A stretch of 12,027 bases of DNA from Nitrospinae bacterium RIFCSPLOWO2_12_FULL_45_22 (GCA_001803565.1 MHDQ01000165.1:4511-16537); one strand, 5' to 3'; shown: positions 1-8,647, counted from the stretch's first letter. Numbers and translations are program-made. Notes: generated by a model not told the origin, from the sequence alone.

Positions 1-843
1 TCTATCCTGCGACTAGTCCCGGACCCGCCTGGTAGGATCATTAAAGGAGAGGTATGGTTCCAAGACCGGGATCTGCTGACATTACCTATCAGAGAGATGA
101 CCAATATCCGGGGCAGAGAGATAGCTATGATATTCCAGGATCCGGCTATGGCCCTTAATCCTGTTTTTAGGGTAGGGGAGCAGGTTGCCGAGGGATTGAT
201 TTTTCACAAAAATATGACCAGGAAGCAAGCCAGGCAAGAGGCCATAGAATTATTAAGGTTAGTAGGAATCCCTTTGCCCCAGAAAAGGTTCCAGGAGTAT
301 CCCCATCAGTTAAGTGGTGGCATGAAACAGCGGGTAATGATAGCTATTGCCATATCCTGCCACCCTAAATTATTGTTAGCTGATGAGCCTACCACTGCCC
401 TGGATGTTACTGTCCAGGCCCAGATTCTGGATTTGCTGCTCCACCTGAAAGAAGAGTTGAAGACCTCTATTATTCTTATAACCCATGACCTTGGGGTGAT
501 AGCAGAGAGGGCCCAGAGGGTAATAGTCATGTATGCCGGTAAGGTGGTAGAAGAAGCGCCGGTAGCCCCCCTCTTTCAGGAGCCCAGACACCCCTATACC
601 CAGGGCCTGTTAGCCACTACCCGCAACTTAGGGGTTAATAGTGGAAACAGACGGAATAGGCTAAAGGAAATACCAGGCAGCGTCCCTACCCTACCGGGTT
701 TTATTAAGGGATGCCAATTTCACCCCCGTTGCCCATCTGCCCATGAGCCCTGCCGCGAATATGAACCACGACTGAGAGAGATACAGGAGGGGCACTGGGT
801 GGCTTGCTGGCTCTACCCGTCTGCCGGGAGAGATACCGAATAA
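1..843 (+). CDS. dppD: Oligopeptide/dipeptide ABC transporter ATP-binding protein, DppD/OppD-like (5' partial)
   Basis: One of two cytoplasmic ATPase subunits that drive peptide import through an Opp/Dpp permease. The reading frame is open from base 1; the first in-frame ATG (97) is internal, because codons before it match the family, so roughly 45-50 N-terminal residues including Walker A lie outside the window. Visible parts are the Q-loop (IFQDP, about 130-144), the ABC signature LSGGMKQR (309-332), Walker B LLLADEP (370-390), the H-loop histidine (484-486), and the C-terminal oligo_HPY domain with HPYT. Four cysteines (codons at 712, 730, 751, 805) follow a C-x5-C-x6-C-x17-C pattern, as in subunits reported to hold a 4Fe-4S cluster. 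It ends in tandem TAA TAA. A DppF-like partner follows after 120 bp. The family is certain, but the substrate (dipeptide, oligopeptide, nickel or other) cannot be read from the ATPase alone. Confidence 0.95.
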   Translation, partial: SILRLVPDPPGRIIKGEVWFQDRDLLTLPIREMTNIRGREIAMIFQDPAMALNPVFRVGEQVAEGLIFHKNMTRKQARQEAIELLRLVGIPLPQKRFQEYPHQLSGGMKQRVMIAIAISCHPKLLLADEPTTALDVTVQAQILDLLLHLKEELKTSIILITHDLGVIAERAQRVIVMYAGKVVEEAPVAPLFQEPRHPYTQGLLATTRNLGVNSGNRRNRLKEIPGSVPTLPGFIKGCQFHPRCPSAHEPCREYEPRLREIQEGHWVACWLYPSAGRDTE

Positions 844-868
844 TAAAGACGAATTATGCCTGCTTAAT

Positions 869-922
869 GGGTAGCCGCAACCTTCAGGTTGCGTTAATCG
901 CAGGCTAAAGCCTGCGCCTACC
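869..922. repeat. Back-to-back pair of REP-like palindromes (BIME-like element)
   Basis: Two perfect short palindromes lie 5 bp apart. The first is CGCAACCT-TC-AGGTTGCG (876-893), preceded by GTAG (871-874). The second is CGCAGGCT-AA-AGCCTGCG (899-916), followed by CTAC (918-921). Each is therefore a hairpin with a GTAG foot, the two facing opposite ways, and the outer GGTAG/CTACC also pair, so the whole can fold as a T-shaped structure. This is the architecture of REP/BIME elements moved by RAYT (Y1-type) enzymes. A third copy of the second palindrome is at 2907-2929. A T5 run at 925-929 follows the second hairpin, so partial transcript attenuation between the two ATPase genes is possible. 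Confidence 0.8.
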
Positions 923-963
923 AATTTTTGCCCCACCCCGTAACTGAGGGATTGGGATAAGAG

Positions 964-1944
964 ATGCCTGACGAAAAGACAAATATATTATTGGTCAAGG
1001 GATTAAAGAAATATTTTCCTGTTTCTAGGGGAATATTCTCGCAGCAAGCCGATTATGTAAGGGCGGTAGATGGCGTTGATTTAGAACTTCAGAGCAGAGA
1101 AACCCTTAGCTTAGTCGGAGAAAGTGGCTGTGGTAAGACGACCCTGGCACGGCTCATAGCGGCTATCTTACCAAAAAACCAGGGGCAGATATTATATCGT
1201 CAAATGGACCTAGACCTTCTGTCCAAAAAGGAGATAAGGCAACTGCGGCGCCATATACAGCTTATTTTCCAGGACCCTTATGCTTCCTTAAACCCCCGGA
1301 TGCTGGTAGGAGATATTGTGCGGGAACCGCTGGTCATCCATAGGGTCGGGAACCGGCTTCAACAGCAAGAGCGGGTAGCCGCTCTCTTAGAGCGGGTGGG
1401 CCTACAACCGGCTTATATGAAGCGCTATCCCCATGAATTCAGTGGTGGTCAGCGGCAGCGGATAGCCATTGCCCGGGCCCTAGCTACTATGCCAGATTTG
1501 ATCATAGCTGATGAGCCCATATCAGCCCTCGATGTTTCTATCCAGGCCCAGATTATCAATTTGCTGCAGGACTTACAAGAGGACCTTGATCTGGCTTATA
1601 TCATTATTACCCATGACCTGAGGATTGTGGGGCATATAAGCCACCGGGTGGCAGTAATGTATTTGGGTAAGATAGTAGAAGTTGGGCCGGTTGAGGATAT
1701 CTATACCTCTCCCCAGCACCCCTATACAGAGATACTATTAGCATCAATACCCTGGCCTGACCCAACCGAGAAAAAGAAAAAGATTATCTTAACTGGCGAA
1801 CCACCCAGCCCGATTAATCCCCCGCCTGGTTGCTATTTTCACCCCCGCTGTCCCTATGCCTTTGAGCCGTGTAACAGGCAAGAGCCTCGGTTGAAGAGCC
1901 TGGACCAAGGTCATTATGTAGCTTGCCATCTAAGGGCTGGCTAA
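964..1944 (+). CDS. dppF: Oligopeptide/dipeptide ABC transporter ATP-binding protein, DppF/OppF-like
   Basis: Second ATPase subunit of the peptide importer, forming a heterodimer with the DppD-like protein upstream. It is complete at 326 aa, normal for the family. Motifs in order are Walker A GESGCGKTT (52-60), Q-loop IFQDP (101-105), signature SGGQRQR (160-166), Walker B LIIADEP (179-185), H-loop His217, and a C-terminal oligo_HPY domain. Cysteines 290, 296, 303 and 321 repeat the C-x5-C-x6-C-x17-C pattern of its partner. The start is chosen because the following residues (LLVKGLKKYFPV) match where DppF/OppF proteins normally begin. The ribosome site is weak: only GGGAT and GAG lie close by, so translation may depend on the upstream gene. 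It ends in TAA TAA, and the first TAA overlaps the stop of the opposing gene. No permease or binding-protein genes are present; they presumably lie upstream of the window. Confidence 0.95.
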   Translation: MPDEKTNILLVKGLKKYFPVSRGIFSQQADYVRAVDGVDLELQSRETLSLVGESGCGKTTLARLIAAILPKNQGQILYRQMDLDLLSKKEIRQLRRHIQLIFQDPYASLNPRMLVGDIVREPLVIHRVGNRLQQQERVAALLERVGLQPAYMKRYPHEFSGGQRQRIAIARALATMPDLIIADEPISALDVSIQAQIINLLQDLQEDLDLAYIIITHDLRIVGHISHRVAVMYLGKIVEVGPVEDIYTSPQHPYTEILLASIPWPDPTEKKKKIILTGEPPSPINPPPGCYFHPRCPYAFEPCNRQEPRLKSLDQGHYVACHLRAG

Positions 1945-2726
1945 TAAAGACCATCAGGGAAAGTACATACCGCAGCATGTTTACCCAGGGTTTTAAACAT
2001 GGTGGGCGGTTCCCAGGGTTTACCCAGGATACCATCATGGATAGCCCAGCTCCTGCCCCGGAAGGTCTTCTCGGCCCCCCTTCGCCTAAAGGGCGAAGAG
2101 TCATCCAGCCGGTTATAGGGGATACCTCCTGGGGAAAAGCCCTGATGGATTTCCTCCATATACCTTCGCCCCCTTGAGTAGCCAAAGCCATATTTCTCGT
2201 AAAAAAGGGTGCTATGGTAGGTCAAGGGCTCTAGTACATAGAGCTTTTTGTCTAAGCGGGTGACAAACTCCTCCATCCGGGGAAAGAACTTACCTATCAT
2301 CCTTAGGCCCTTGCGAACCTGACCAGGGCCTAGACCTGCCTTCATGGCCCGTTCTTCTTCTTTTAGATTTCGGCGGTAGGTGCCAAAATAAGTATCCCTG
2401 CCCTCGTCGTCAATATCTATATTAAATCGCTCAGACTCTACGTCGTTAATAATTATAAAGGAGAGTTCTATCTGGTGGGAGCGTGTATCAGACAGATCAA
2501 GGCTAAAAACGGGGTCTCGATCATCTAGCTTGCGCTTCAATTCTATCCGCATGAAATGCAGGCCACTAGTGCAGTGGATCCTTACCAGCCGTTCGCCATC
2601 ATTACCTTTCAAGGTATCAGGGTCTATTTGGTAGCGTAAGAACACCTCATGGGGGATTAATATCTTATATATCCTCTCTTTTTCTCCTGGCGAGAGGTTA
2701 TTTATAGCATAAATAGAGTCTATCAT
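1941..2726 (-). CDS. Protein of unknown function, 261 aa, convergent with dppF
   Basis: I do not recognise this protein. It is soluble-looking, with no signal peptide or membrane segment, and rich in charged and aromatic residues. The N-terminal half (about 1-110) alternates hydrophobic and charged stretches, as in a beta-rich fold. The middle (115-165) looks helical (KEEERAMKAGLGPGQVRKG). The segment FYEKYGFGY (175-183) resembles the last motif of GNAT acetyltransferases (FYEKxGF), but no acetyl-CoA loop is convincing, so that is only a guess. The C-terminal third holds conserved-looking runs such as GRSWAIHDGIL (224-234). It is probably a real gene: it is much longer than the overlapping reading frames, shares the local codon style, and has a strong promoter upstream (2834-2863). 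The ATG is the first possible start because an in-frame TAA lies just upstream; no good Shine-Dalgarno is seen. Its TAG stop interlocks with the dppF TAA. Confidence 0.8.
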   Translation of the reverse strand: MIDSIYAINNLSPGEKERIYKILIPHEVFLRYQIDPDTLKGNDGERLVRIHCTSGLHFMRIELKRKLDDRDPVFSLDLSDTRSHQIELSFIIINDVESERFNIDIDDEGRDTYFGTYRRNLKEEERAMKAGLGPGQVRKGLRMIGKFFPRMEEFVTRLDKKLYVLEPLTYHSTLFYEKYGFGYSRGRRYMEEIHQGFSPGGIPYNRLDDSSPFRRRGAEKTFRGRSWAIHDGILGKPWEPPTMFKTLGKHAAVCTFPDGLY

Positions 2727-2833
2727 GAGTTAAGATAATATCGGGTAACAGTTCCCCGGGGTCAAGGATCAACCGGCTCCTGTTCCCTAAATAACCTTCT
2801 TATAACCTTACCCTTTATGGATTGGCTTAGGGA

Positions 2834-2863
2834 ATTATACTTAATGAGCACGAGGGGAGTCAA
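2834..2863 (-). promoter_or_regulatory. Sigma-70-type promoter for the unknown minus-strand gene
   Basis: On the minus strand, TTGACT (2863-2858) and a perfect TATAAT (2839-2834) are separated by 18 bp. Predicted transcription would start near 2827, leaving a leader of about 100 nt before the ATG at 2726. The -35 lies within CAAGTTGACTCC, which recurs nearly unchanged on the other strand at 2961-2973. Confidence 0.65.
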
Positions 2864-2906
2864 CTTGATAGCATAGGAATTTTCATTTTATCAATGCGGT
2901 TTTGGG

Positions 2907-2929
2907 GTAGTGGCAGGCTTTAGCCTGCG
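2907..2929 (+). repeat. Single REP-like palindrome
   Basis: GTAG (2907-2910) is followed by a palindrome (2912-2929) with 7-bp perfect arms, GCAGGCT and AGCCTGC, around TT. It matches the reverse complement of the second palindrome of the 869-922 element at nearly every base, including the GTAG foot and a TTAA just outside the stem. It lies between the two divergent promoters, upstream of the mutL promoter. Confidence 0.75.
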
Positions 2930-2982
2930 TTAATTTGACATTGACACCTTTAAACCCCTCCAAGTTTGACTCCAAGTTTAAC

Positions 2983-3011
2983 TTGACTCACCCCATTGCT
3001 CCTGATAGAAT
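2983..3011 (+). promoter_or_regulatory. Sigma-70-type promoter for mutL and probably the downstream gene train
   Basis: TTGACT (2983-2988), a 17-bp spacer and TAGAAT (3006-3011) match the sigma-70 consensus at 5 of 6 bases in each box. Transcription would start near 3018, about 50 nt before the mutL ATG. The -35 sits in TTGACTCACCCC, similar to TTGACTCCCC at the opposing promoter. Two more TTGACA hexamers at 2935 and 2941 have no -10 at a suitable distance. Confidence 0.65.
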
Positions 3012-3068
3012 TAAAAACCAGGTTAAAGTGTTATAAATTCCTATATTTAGCTACATTTTAGGAACTCA

Positions 3069-4844
3069 ATGGCCCCAAGGATAAAGATCCTGCCTGAAGA
3101 CCTGGCCAATAAGATTGCTGCCGGAGAAGTAATAGAAAGGCCTGCTTCAGTAATAAAAGAATTAGTGGAAAATTCCATAGATGCCCGGGCGAAGAACCTT
3201 TTTATAGAAGTGAGAGGGAGCGGTAAACATTTAATCCGGGTGGAAGATAATGGGGAGGGTATGGAGCGGGATGATGCCCTATTGGCTTTTGAGCGGCATG
3301 CTACCAGCAAGATAAAATCAGTGGAAGATCTACATGCTATAAACAGTTTAGGGTTTCGGGGAGAGGCCCTGCCGAGTATTGCTTCGGTATCGCGTATTAA
3401 GCTCCGGACTTGCGGTGACAAAGAGGGTGCCGGGGTCTATGTGGAACTCGAGGGCGGAAGGATTAAAAAGGTGGAAGAAATTGGGTTCCCGCAAGGGACT
3501 ACTCTAGAGGTACGGAATTTATTTTTCAATACCCCGGCCCGGTTAAAATTCCTCAAAACTGACTCTACTGAACTAGGCCATATCTGTCAGATAATTACCC
3601 AGCAAGCTTTAGCCCGGCCCACTATCTCTTTTAAACTTAATCATGAACAACGTCCTCTTATCCAGCTACCCAGCACTAATGACTATCTCACTCGCCTGGT
3701 CTCCCTTTTTGGCCTGGATTTTAGCCGGTGTCTGATCCCTATAGAAATATCCCACCCTTCTTTGCTTGAAGCTACAGGCTTTATCTCACCGCCTAGTTTC
3801 CAGCACAGCAGCCGAAAATATCAATATATCTACCTGAATAGCCGCGGTGTAAGGAGCAAAATTATTCAACAAAGCATCAGCGATGCCTATCACACCTATT
3901 TGCCCAAAGAAAAATACCCGGCAGTCTTTTTATTTATCAGCTTAGAGCCAGCCCTGGTAGATTGCAACGTCCACCCAACAAAGATAGAGGTACGCCTGAG
4001 GCGAGAGAGGGAAATCTATGCCCTCTTACTAGAGGGTATCAGAAAGACCCTATGGGACCAGAGCAAAAAGGGGATTGGTCTGCCTCAAATAAGTATTCCA
4101 CCCGATCAGGCTGCTACTGAAGAAAGGCATCAAGTAGCAAAAGCACAGGGGGAAAGGCCGGCGAAAAGATTTGGAACCCTCAGCCCGATCAATGAAAATG
4201 TAGGAAAAAAGACCAGCCCCCGGACCTTTCCGGAACAACTCTTCCCCTCCTCGTCCTTTGCCTGGCAAGACCCCTGGATTCCTATCGGCCAGATCCAGAA
4301 CTCTTTTATCCTTATCGAGAACCGGAATGCAGTGCTGGTAATTGATCAACATGGTGCCCACGAAAGAATAATCTTTGAAGAATTGAGACAAAACTTAGGT
4401 AAAAGCCATAAGAGTCAAGAACTCCTTATCAGGGAAAGCATTAGCCTGACAAAGGCAGAGATGCTCTTGCTGGAACAGCATTTAAGAGATTTTGAGAAGC
4501 TAGGCTTCCATCTAGAACCATTTGGTGAAAATATCTTCATAATCCGTACTATACCGGCTATGCTGGTAGGAAAAGATTATAAACAGGTTATCCGGGATAT
4601 GCTTGATAAACTAGCCGAGACAGGCAAGTTAAAGTCTTTAGAAGAATCCGTAGAAGAGATGATGATGGTAATAGCATGCCATGCCGCGGTGAAGGCCCAT
4701 GAACCGCTTCAACCCAGGGAAATGGAGACCCTTATCCGGCAGCTTAGGGCCCTGGGGCCTTCCCATACCTGCCCTCATGGCAGGCCTATTATACAAAGCC
4801 TGCCCATTGAGGATATCAAGAAGAAATTTATGCGACATAATTAG
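3069..4844 (+). CDS. mutL: DNA mismatch repair protein MutL, endonuclease type
   Basis: ATP-dependent mediator of mismatch repair that couples MutS recognition to strand incision. It is 591 aa, a usual length. The N-terminal GHKL ATPase shows the catalytic-base region ELVENSIDA (31-39), DNGEGM (60-65), FERHATSK (74-81) and GFRGEAL (95-101), followed by a transducer domain to about 330. A variable linker (about 340-405) leads to the C-terminal dimerisation and nuclease domain. That domain has all the endonuclease motifs: DQHGAHER (426-433, variant of DQHAxxE), ACHAAVKAHE (536-545) and CPHGRP (568-573), so the strand is probably nicked without MutH. QELLIR (450-455) sits where the clamp-binding motif lies, with Arg replacing the usual Pro. 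The ATG has AGGAA at 3060-3064 and a good promoter upstream. No mutS is present. Confidence 0.97.
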   Translation: MAPRIKILPEDLANKIAAGEVIERPASVIKELVENSIDARAKNLFIEVRGSGKHLIRVEDNGEGMERDDALLAFERHATSKIKSVEDLHAINSLGFRGEALPSIASVSRIKLRTCGDKEGAGVYVELEGGRIKKVEEIGFPQGTTLEVRNLFFNTPARLKFLKTDSTELGHICQIITQQALARPTISFKLNHEQRPLIQLPSTNDYLTRLVSLFGLDFSRCLIPIEISHPSLLEATGFISPPSFQHSSRKYQYIYLNSRGVRSKIIQQSISDAYHTYLPKEKYPAVFLFISLEPALVDCNVHPTKIEVRLRREREIYALLLEGIRKTLWDQSKKGIGLPQISIPPDQAATEERHQVAKAQGERPAKRFGTLSPINENVGKKTSPRTFPEQLFPSSSFAWQDPWIPIGQIQNSFILIENRNAVLVIDQHGAHERIIFEELRQNLGKSHKSQELLIRESISLTKAEMLLLEQHLRDFEKLGFHLEPFGENIFIIRTIPAMLVGKDYKQVIRDMLDKLAETGKLKSLEESVEEMMMVIACHAAVKAHEPLQPREMETLIRQLRALGPSHTCPHGRPIIQSLPIEDIKKKFMRHN

Positions 4845-6406
<1,562 letters not shown>

Positions 6407-6413
6407 ACGTAAA

Positions 6414-6475
6414 CGTTCACCGCTTAATTTTTTTGTGTCCCATCTGAGCAGGCTTTGCGCCCTAGGCGGTGAACG
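6414..6475 (+). repeat. Inverted repeat downstream of guaB
   Basis: CGTTCACCGCTTA (6414-6426) pairs with TAGGCGGTGAACG (6463-6475): 12 Watson-Crick pairs and one G-U around a 36-nt loop. A T7 run lies inside the loop (6428-6434) and another 13 nt after the stem (6489-6495), too far for a classical terminator. The gap 6407-6517 otherwise holds only the ribosome site of the next gene. Possible roles are mRNA stabilisation or attenuation after guaB, or a remnant MITE-like repeat. Confidence 0.65.
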
Positions 6476-6517
6476 GGTACGACTTCCATTTTTTTAGGTA
6501 GGTAAACGGAGGGGGAG

Positions 6518-7075
6518 ATGAACAGAGCAATTAGACTCACATTGATAGCTACCATTATGTTGTTAGTGAATCTAACCAGGGGCTTTGCCGTCGAGGTAGC
6601 TCCCCGGATTTCTGATCGGGAGATAATTGAGGGCCTTGCCGCAATAAGGGCTGATATAAAAGTCCTGTCTCAAAAGATAGATGGCCTGGATAAGAGGATA
6701 GATAGCCTAGATAAGAGGATAGATGGCATAGAGAAAAGCTTAAGTCAAAGGATAGATGGCCTGGATAAGAGGATAGATAGCGTAGAGAAAAGCTTAAGTC
6801 AAAGGATAGATAGCCTGGATAAGAGGATAGATAGCGTAGAGAAAAGCTTAAGTCAAAGGATAGATAGCCTGGAAAATCTAATGTATATAATGATAGCTGG
6901 TATATTTGGCCTTATTGGTTTTGTAGTATGGGACAGAAGGACTGCATTAAAACCGGCAATGGATAGGATTGGGAAGCTGGAGAGAGAAGAAGAGGATCTA
7001 AAAAGGGCCCTTAGAGAATATGCCAAACAAGAGCCGGGATTTGCGGAGATACTTAAGAATATAGGTATCCTTTAG
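6518..7075 (+). CDS. Small membrane-anchored coiled-coil protein with internal tandem repeats
   Basis: Function unknown. The 185-aa protein has a hydrophobic N-terminus (about 5-19), probably a signal peptide cut near Ala24. A long coiled coil (about 35-119) is built from nearly identical 18-residue units [18 protein letters not shown], each reading as a heptad plus an 11-residue step. A membrane segment follows (121-138, ending in VVWDRR), then a short charged helix (about 147-170) with the tail [17 protein letters not shown]. The likely topology is a coiled coil outside the membrane and a cytoplasmic tail, with DRR obeying the positive-inside rule. Small proteins of this layout (RID-type repeats, then WDRRTAL-like and REYAKQEP-like ends) are, as I recall, common hypothetical proteins in environmental bacteria. 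A strong ribosome site GGAGG (6508-6512) sets the start. It sits 11 bp before guaA, so it is almost certainly cotranscribed; a link to GMP synthesis is unproven. Confidence 0.88.
   Translation: MNRAIRLTLIATIMLLVNLTRGFAVEVAPRISDREIIEGLAAIRADIKVLSQKIDGLDKRIDSLDKRIDGIEKSLSQRIDGLDKRIDSVEKSLSQRIDSLDKRIDSVEKSLSQRIDSLENLMYIMIAGIFGLIGFVVWDRRTALKPAMDRIGKLEREEEDLKRALREYAKQEPGFAEILKNIGIL
6668..6874 (+). repeat. 54-bp in-frame tandem repeat array inside the coiled-coil gene
   Basis: Units start at 6743 and 6797, with a partial unit at 6851-6874. The two full 54-bp units differ at a single base (G/A giving Gly or Ser in QRID[GS]L). The preceding unit (6668-6742) is 75 bp because it has one extra 21-bp heptad (DKRIDSL) and is more diverged. 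Near identity at the DNA level, including silent positions, points to recent slippage or unequal recombination rather than old duplication. Confidence 0.9.
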
Positions 7076-7086
7076 AGAGGCACAGG

Positions 7087-8643
7087 GTGAAGAGTTTAGA
7101 TATTCACAAGGGGAAGGTCCTGATTCTAGATTTTGGCTCGCAGTATACGCAACTTATCGCCCGGCGGGTTAGGGAACTAAGAGTATACTGTGAGATTGTT
7201 CCCTTTTTTATTCCCCTGGAGGAAATAGAGCATTTACACCCCTCGGGTTTGATCCTTTCTGGTGGCCCAGCCAGTGTGTATAACCCAAAGGCCCCTAGTT
7301 GTCCTAAAGAACTCTTTGCGCTCAATATACCGGTTTTAGGTATTTGTTATGGTATGCAGTTAATGGCCCATTTGCTGGGGGGGAAAGTAGTCCCTTCACC
7401 CATGAGGGAATACGGCCGTACCCAGTTGATAATTGCTGATGGTCAGGATTTATTTCAGGGATTAGGAGTAGAAGCCCTTACCGTCTGGATGAGTCATGGC
7501 GATACTGTGGTGGAATTGCCTGATCATTTCCAAACCATTGCCCATACAGAAAATTGTCCCACTGCGGCCATGAGGAGCGTGGATGGCCGGCTTTTTGGCT
7601 TACAATTTCATCCCGAGGTAGTGCATACCCAGAACGGTACCCAGATCATAAAAAACTTCCTCTTTCAGGTCTGCCACTGCTCACCCCTCTGGAATATGCA
7701 ATCTTTCATTGAGTATTCGGTAAAAAAGATCCGAAGTGAAATGGGTAAGGCCCAGGTGCTTTGCGCCTTGAGTGGTGGGGTGGATTCTACGGTAGCCGCA
7801 GCCCTGCTCCAGAGGGCCATAGGGTCTCGGTCTCGCTGCATCTTTGTAGACAATGGCCTGTTGCGAGCAGGAGAGGCACAAAGGGTCTTAGAGACCTTTA
7901 AGGACAATTTCACTGGAGAGTTGATATTTAGAGATACGGCAGAAAGGTTTCTAGAAAAACTTAACGGGGTAATAGACCCCGAAGAGAAACGTAAGGTTAT
8001 TGGCCGAGAATTCATATCGGTTTTTGAAGAAGAGGCTGACCGATTGGGGGCCATCGAATATCTGGTGCAGGGTACCCTCTATCCCGATGTTATTGAGAGC
8101 ATATCCTACAAAGGCCCATCGGCCACAATCAAGAGCCACCATAATGTGGGAGGGCTCCCAGAAGCGATGGAATTAAAACTCCTGGAACCCTTGAGGGAGT
8201 TGTTTAAAGACGAGGTGCGGGAGTTAGGCAAGGAGTTGGGCTTGCCTGCCAGGGTATTGGAGCGACATCCCTTCCCGGGTCCTGGTTTAGCGGTACGGAT
8301 CACTGGTGAGATAACACCCGAGCGGTTAGATACCTTGAGGCAAGCCGATGCTATCTTCTTAGAGGAACTGCACCAGTCAGGGCTTTATGATCAGGTCTGG
8401 CAAGCCTTTGCTATCCTGCTGCCGATAAAGACTGTAGGAGTAATGGGTGATGAGAGGACTTATGAGAATGTTGTAGCCCTGAGGGCAGTTACCAGCCTGG
8501 ATGGGATGACGGCCGATTGGGCTAAACTGCCCCATACTTTCCTGGAAAAGACCTCCAATCGTATCATTAACGAGATAAAAGGAGTCAACCGGGTAGTATA
8601 TGATATAAGCTCTAAACCACCTAGCACCATCGAATGGGAGTGA
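7087..8643 (+). CDS. guaA: GMP synthase (glutamine-hydrolysing)
   Basis: Converts XMP to GMP using glutamine and ATP, the last step of GMP synthesis after GuaB. It is 518 aa, typical for the two-domain enzyme. The N-terminal class I glutamine amidotransferase has [13 protein letters not shown], nucleophile Cys87 in GICYGMQ, and His175/Glu177 in QFHPEV. The ATP-pyrophosphatase domain has the P-loop SGGVDS (229-234). The C-terminal dimerisation domain has [12 protein letters not shown] and ends in the characteristic [10 protein letters not shown]. The start is GTG at 7087, the only start in register with GAGAGG (7075-7080) at 6-nt spacing; no ATG lies near. It follows the coiled-coil gene by 11 bp, and dnaE starts 4 bp after its stop, so all three are likely on one transcript. 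Confidence 0.98.
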   Translation: MKSLDIHKGKVLILDFGSQYTQLIARRVRELRVYCEIVPFFIPLEEIEHLHPSGLILSGGPASVYNPKAPSCPKELFALNIPVLGICYGMQLMAHLLGGKVVPSPMREYGRTQLIIADGQDLFQGLGVEALTVWMSHGDTVVELPDHFQTIAHTENCPTAAMRSVDGRLFGLQFHPEVVHTQNGTQIIKNFLFQVCHCSPLWNMQSFIEYSVKKIRSEMGKAQVLCALSGGVDSTVAAALLQRAIGSRSRCIFVDNGLLRAGEAQRVLETFKDNFTGELIFRDTAERFLEKLNGVIDPEEKRKVIGREFISVFEEEADRLGAIEYLVQGTLYPDVIESISYKGPSATIKSHHNVGGLPEAMELKLLEPLRELFKDEVRELGKELGLPARVLERHPFPGPGLAVRITGEITPERLDTLRQADAIFLEELHQSGLYDQVWQAFAILLPIKTVGVMGDERTYENVVALRAVTSLDGMTADWAKLPHTFLEKTSNRIINEIKGVNRVVYDISSKPPSTIEWE

Positions 8644-8647
8644 GGTG

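Noticed and set aside
2080-2098. Perfect 7-bp hairpin CTTCGCC-TAAAG-GGCGAAG as a possible dppF terminator
   Set aside because: It lies inside the coding region of the minus-strand gene (RRRGAEK) and has no T-run on either side.
1814-2191. 125-codon minus-strand reading frame overlapping the dppF end and the unknown gene
   Set aside because: It overlaps two better genes in another frame, has no ribosome site, and its composition looks like a shadow (Gly/Pro/Arg-rich).
2935-2946. Tandem TTGACA TTGACA as -35 elements for mutL
   Set aside because: No reasonable -10 lies 16-18 bp downstream of either; the TTGACT/TAGAAT pair at 2983-3011 is far better.
6475-6495. Hairpin 6414-6475 plus T7 (6489-6495) as an intrinsic terminator after guaB
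   Set aside because: There are 13 nt between the stem and the T-run and the loop is 36 nt, unlike a working intrinsic terminator; no new promoter is seen before the next gene either.
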